A stretch of DNA of 64,000 bases. Origin: Microbispora sp. NBC_01189 (lineage in GTDB: Bacteria > Actinomycetota > Actinomycetes > Streptosporangiales > Streptosporangiaceae). The DNA lies in assembly GCF_036010665.1 (NCBI RefSeq), contig NZ_CP108581.1, forward strand, positions 7,249,501-7,313,500, in the 5' to 3' direction. The translations under genes and the position numbers were made by a program. This document shows, in pieces, positions 61,336 to 64,000 of this stretch; within the stretch, counting starts at the first letter, position 1, and the number at the start of each line of letters is the position of its first letter. A model generated the notes under the pieces. The model made no database searches. It saw only the letters and a list, made by a program, of their open reading frames with translations, and was not told where the DNA came from.

Positions 61336-62904
61336 GTGAACGTCGCACCACGCGGCGGGCTCGGGCGGCGCGGCTTCCTGCGCGTCGCGGCCGCGGCGGC
61401 CGCCGGGTCGGTCGCCGGGTCGGTCGCCGCCTGCGAGCCCGCCGTACAGCTCAGGGGGTCGGGGCAGGCCACGCCTTCGGGAACCGCCGCCTCGCCCGGA
61501 TCGTCCCGTACGCCCGCACCGGAACGGCTCCTGGCCGGCGATCCGGACTGGCGGATTCGCCGGACCGGCCCCGACGAGGCGATCGAGGGCTACTGCGACC
61601 GCGCGAGCGTGCTGCCCGGCGAGACCTTCGGGCTGCACGTGTCCACGACCGGGGACCGCTTCCGGGTCACCGCCTACCGGATGGGCTGGTACGGCGGCGC
61701 CCTGGCCCGCCGGGTGTGGCGCTCGGCGTGGGCGCGCGGCCGCGACCAGGGCCGCGGCAGGGGAGCGACAGGGGACACCCGCACCGTGCGGGCCGGCTGG
61801 CGGCGGAGCATGACGGTGCCGACCGAGGGCTGGCCCGAGGGGGTCTACCTGCTGCGCCTCGACTCCGAGCGCGGCCACCAGCGGTACGTGCCCCTGGTCG
61901 TGCGCTCGGCCTCCGGAGCCGGCCGGACGGTGCTCGTCCACGCGACCCCGACCTGGCAGGCCTACAACCGGTGGGGCGGCTACAGCCTCTACTACGGGGA
62001 GAACGGCAGGTACGAGAGCCGGTCGCTCGCGGTCAGCTTCGACCGGCCGTACGACCGGACCGGGATGGAGAAGTTCCTGGTCCACGAACGGCCGGTGGTG
62101 GCGCTGGCGGAACGGCTCGGCCTGCCCCTGGCCTACACGACGCACGGCGACCTGGAGGACGGCCACGACGTGCTGTCCGGCGCCTCCGCCGTGATCTTCC
62201 TCGGCCACGACGAGTACTGGACGCCCGGGGTCCGCCGCTCCGTGGCCGGGGCCCGCGACGCGGGCGTCAACCTCGCCTTCCTGGGCGCGAACACGTGCTA
62301 CCGCCGCGTGCGACTGGAGGACGACGGCCGGACGGTGGTCTGCTACAAGACCGCGGTGGACCTCGACCCGCTGGTCCGCAGGCACCCGTCGCTCGCGACC
62401 ACCGACTTCCGGGCGGCGCCGAAGCCCGACCCCGAGTCGTCGCTCGTCGGGGTCTACTACGACGGTTATCCGGTCGACGCGCCCTTCGTCGTACACGAGC
62501 CCCGTCACTGGATCTTCGCCGGCACCGGCGCGCGCCGCGGCGACGCCTTTCCCCACCTGGTGGGGGTGGAGTACGACCGGGTGAACACCGACGTGCCGAC
62601 GCCGAGGCCGCTGCAGATCCTCGCCCACTCGCCGGTCACCTGCGTGGGACGGCCCAGCTTCGCCGACGCGGCCTACTACACGGCGCCGGGCGGGGCCGGG
62701 GTGTTCGCCTCGGGGACCATGCGGTGGGCCGAGACGCTCATGGCGGGCACCCGGGACCTGCCCCGGGCGCACGGCATCGGCGCGCGCACGCGGGCCTTCG
62801 TCACGACCGCGACGACCAACGTGCTGAAGGGCTTCGCCGAGGGCCCGGCGGGTGATCGCACGCCCGCGCCCGACGACAACGTGCGGAGGACCTACCGCCG
62901 CTGA
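61336..62904 (+). CDS. Tat-exported DmfA2-like (N,N-dimethylformamidase beta-subunit-like) protein
   Basis: 522 aa. Twin-arginine signal GRRGFLRVAAAAA followed by a possible lipobox VAAC. The body matches the large N,N-dimethylformamidase C-terminal domain type: FRVTAYRMGWYGGALAR, TPTWQAYNRWGGYSLYYGE, YTTHGDLED, LGHDEYWTP and HEPRHWIFAGTG. Such exported relatives are common in actinomycetes and their substrates are unknown. GTG 61336 has no ribosome-binding site; a leaderless start is plausible. Divergent from PrsW. Confidence 0.85.
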   Translation: MNVAPRGGLGRRGFLRVAAAAAAGSVAGSVAACEPAVQLRGSGQATPSGTAASPGSSRTPAPERLLAGDPDWRIRRTGPDEAIEGYCDRASVLPGETFGLHVSTTGDRFRVTAYRMGWYGGALARRVWRSAWARGRDQGRGRGATGDTRTVRAGWRRSMTVPTEGWPEGVYLLRLDSERGHQRYVPLVVRSASGAGRTVLVHATPTWQAYNRWGGYSLYYGENGRYESRSLAVSFDRPYDRTGMEKFLVHERPVVALAERLGLPLAYTTHGDLEDGHDVLSGASAVIFLGHDEYWTPGVRRSVAGARDAGVNLAFLGANTCYRRVRLEDDGRTVVCYKTAVDLDPLVRRHPSLATTDFRAAPKPDPESSLVGVYYDGYPVDAPFVVHEPRHWIFAGTGARRGDAFPHLVGVEYDRVNTDVPTPRPLQILAHSPVTCVGRPSFADAAYYTAPGGAGVFASGTMRWAETLMAGTRDLPRAHGIGARTRAFVTTATTNVLKGFAEGPAGDRTPAPDDNVRRTYRR

Positions 62905-62924
62905 TCCCGCCCAGACGACCCGGA

Positions 62925-63878
62925 TCAGACGAGCAGCGAGTCGATCGCGACGGCGAGGAACAGCAGCGCCAGATAGATGTTCGACCAGTGGAAGAACCGC
63001 ATCGGCCGCAGGTCGACGCCGGTCTTGCCGGCGTTCACCCGGCCCAGCAGGCGGTGGACCTCCACCAGGCAGACCACGCCGAGCACGAGCGCGACGGCAG
63101 GGTAGAACAGGGAGGTGCCGGCGACCGGCCACAGCAGCAGCGAGCACAGCACGGTGGCCCAGGTGTAGGCGACGACCTGCCCCACCACCCGGCGCTCGGT
63201 GGCCACCACCGGGAGCATCGGCACCTCGGCCGCCGCGTAGTCCTCGCGGTAGCGCATGGCGAGGGTCCAGGTGTGCGGCGGCGTCCAGAAGAACACCACG
63301 CCGAACAGCACGACCGGCGCCCACGACAGCCCGCCGGTGATGCCGGCCCAGCCGATCAGCACCGGCATGCACCCGGCGATGCCGCCCCACACGATGTTCT
63401 GTGACGTACGCCTCTTCAGCACCAGCGAGTAGACGAAGACGTAGAACAGGATCGCGCCCAGCGACAGCGCGGCGGCCAGCGCGTTCACCGTGAGGGCGAG
63501 GCCGAGGGTGGACAACGTGCCGAGAATCACACCGAAGACCAGCGCGCCCGCCGGGGAGACGTCGTGCTTGGCGAGCGGCCGCCTGCGGGTCCGCCGCATC
63601 GTGCGGTCGATGTCCCGGTCGATGTAGCAGTTCAGCACGTTCGCGCTGCCCGCCGACAGCGTGCCGAAGACCATCGTCGCGGTGGCCGTCCACAGGTCGG
63701 GCAGCCCGCGCGCCGCCAGGAACATGACCGGCAGGGTCGTGATCAGCAGCAGTTCGATGATCCGCGGCTTGGTGAGCGCCACGTAGGCCTTCACGAGCGC
63801 CCCGGCGGAGCGGGGAGCCGTGGCCGTCGCGGTCGGCCCGAGGGGGGCCACCGCCTGCTTGTTCGTCAGGACCGTCAA
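62925..63878 (-). CDS. ctaB: Protoheme IX farnesyltransferase (heme O synthase)
   Basis: 317 aa from TTG 63878, chosen because GGAAG lies 5 nt upstream and the length then fits the family; a GTG at 63962 would add 28 residues. UbiA-family motifs [20 protein letters not shown] and [14 protein letters not shown] hold the Asp residues that bind Mg-farnesyl diphosphate. Eight to nine hydrophobic helices. Makes heme O, the substrate of CtaA. Confidence 0.95.
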   Translation of the reverse strand: MTVLTNKQAVAPLGPTATATAPRSAGALVKAYVALTKPRIIELLLITTLPVMFLAARGLPDLWTATATMVFGTLSAGSANVLNCYIDRDIDRTMRRTRRRPLAKHDVSPAGALVFGVILGTLSTLGLALTVNALAAALSLGAILFYVFVYSLVLKRRTSQNIVWGGIAGCMPVLIGWAGITGGLSWAPVVLFGVVFFWTPPHTWTLAMRYREDYAAAEVPMLPVVATERRVVGQVVAYTWATVLCSLLLWPVAGTSLFYPAVALVLGVVCLVEVHRLLGRVNAGKTGVDLRPMRFFHWSNIYLALLFLAVAIDSLLV

Positions 63879-64000
63879 GGCGCTTCCAACACGTGCGAGG
63901 TCAACGCGTAACCTTCTGATTAGGGCGGATCTCCGGGCAGCGGCCGGCACTTGAGCATTCACTGTAGTCGCCGGAGTGGGTGGTCCCCGAACCGGGGGCG

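Noticed and set aside
59833..63693. Very long minus-strand open frame running from PrsW through the region opposite the DmfA2-like gene and into ctaB
   Set aside because: Only its last part shows PrsW motifs; the rest mirrors two well-supported genes in other frames and is low-complexity, a normal effect of high GC.

Overview
The window is high-GC actinobacterial DNA. GTG and TTG starts are common, codon third positions are strongly C/G, and stop/start overlaps of 1-4 nt are frequent. Gene content fits a filamentous actinomycete, plausibly Streptosporangiaceae or a relative: a SapB-type class III lanthipeptide locus, cellulose-active LPMO, snapalysin, MocR/YczE pair, actinobacterial sufR-BD-Rieske-CSUT operon, ctaA/ctaB and acVLRF1. 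Genus cannot be fixed from the sequence alone. No tRNA, rRNA, CRISPR array, IS element or phage gene was seen.

Layout. 1-6140: a ram/amf-like class III lanthipeptide cluster. It holds the C-terminal part of the LanKC synthetase, two precursor genes too short for routine ORF calling (44 and 45 aa), two ABC exporter half-transporters, and a convergent NarL-type regulator with a TTA codon. 6381-8840: two related secreted Ig-like proteins, one with collagen-like and Met-Val-Pro repeats. 8917-18801: acyl-CoA synthetase, POT peptide transporter, a PCMT-like methyltransferase of the kind linked to lanthipeptides, a DUF222/HNH nuclease with a 144-bp tandem repeat, and a divergent MocR/YczE pair. 18826-23111: two GH15 paralogues flanking a snapalysin; their last 423 bp are identical. 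23130-29878: pirin, DUF1444-like protein, LD-carboxypeptidase, sulfotransferase, ABC exporter, enoyl-CoA hydratase. 30077-34387: small HTH protein, ABC-F ATPase with a possible leader-peptide attenuator, acVLRF1 peptidyl-tRNA hydrolase, degenerate EAL-CBS protein. 34404-37848: ABC-2 exporter operon with its own DesKR-like two-component system and a 16-bp palindrome upstream. 37944-39121: hisG-hisE. 39240-43818: AXE1-type esterase divergent from a sugar ABC importer. 43967-45517: DEAD-box helicase. 45871-52566: Fe-S assembly operon behind an IdeR-type iron box. 52837-63878: ABC exporter, DMT transporter, FadR-type regulator, ctaA, SanA-like protein, cellulose LPMO, PrsW-like protease, DmfA2-like Tat protein, ctaB.

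How the parts work together. The lanthipeptide cluster is self-contained: two precursors, one bifunctional synthetase, two exporters and one regulator. It most likely makes two labionin- or lanthionine-ringed SapB-like peptides. The suf operon and ctaA/ctaB supply Fe-S clusters and heme A. The AXE1/sugar ABC block and the LPMO serve polysaccharide use; a perfect CebR/CelR-type operator lies, unusually, in the convergent gap next to the LPMO.

The least ordinary signals are the twin-precursor ram-like cluster with its TTA-containing regulator, the 423-bp gene-conversion tract with foreign-looking codon use, the ABC-F leader, the misplaced CebR box, and the iron box at sufR.
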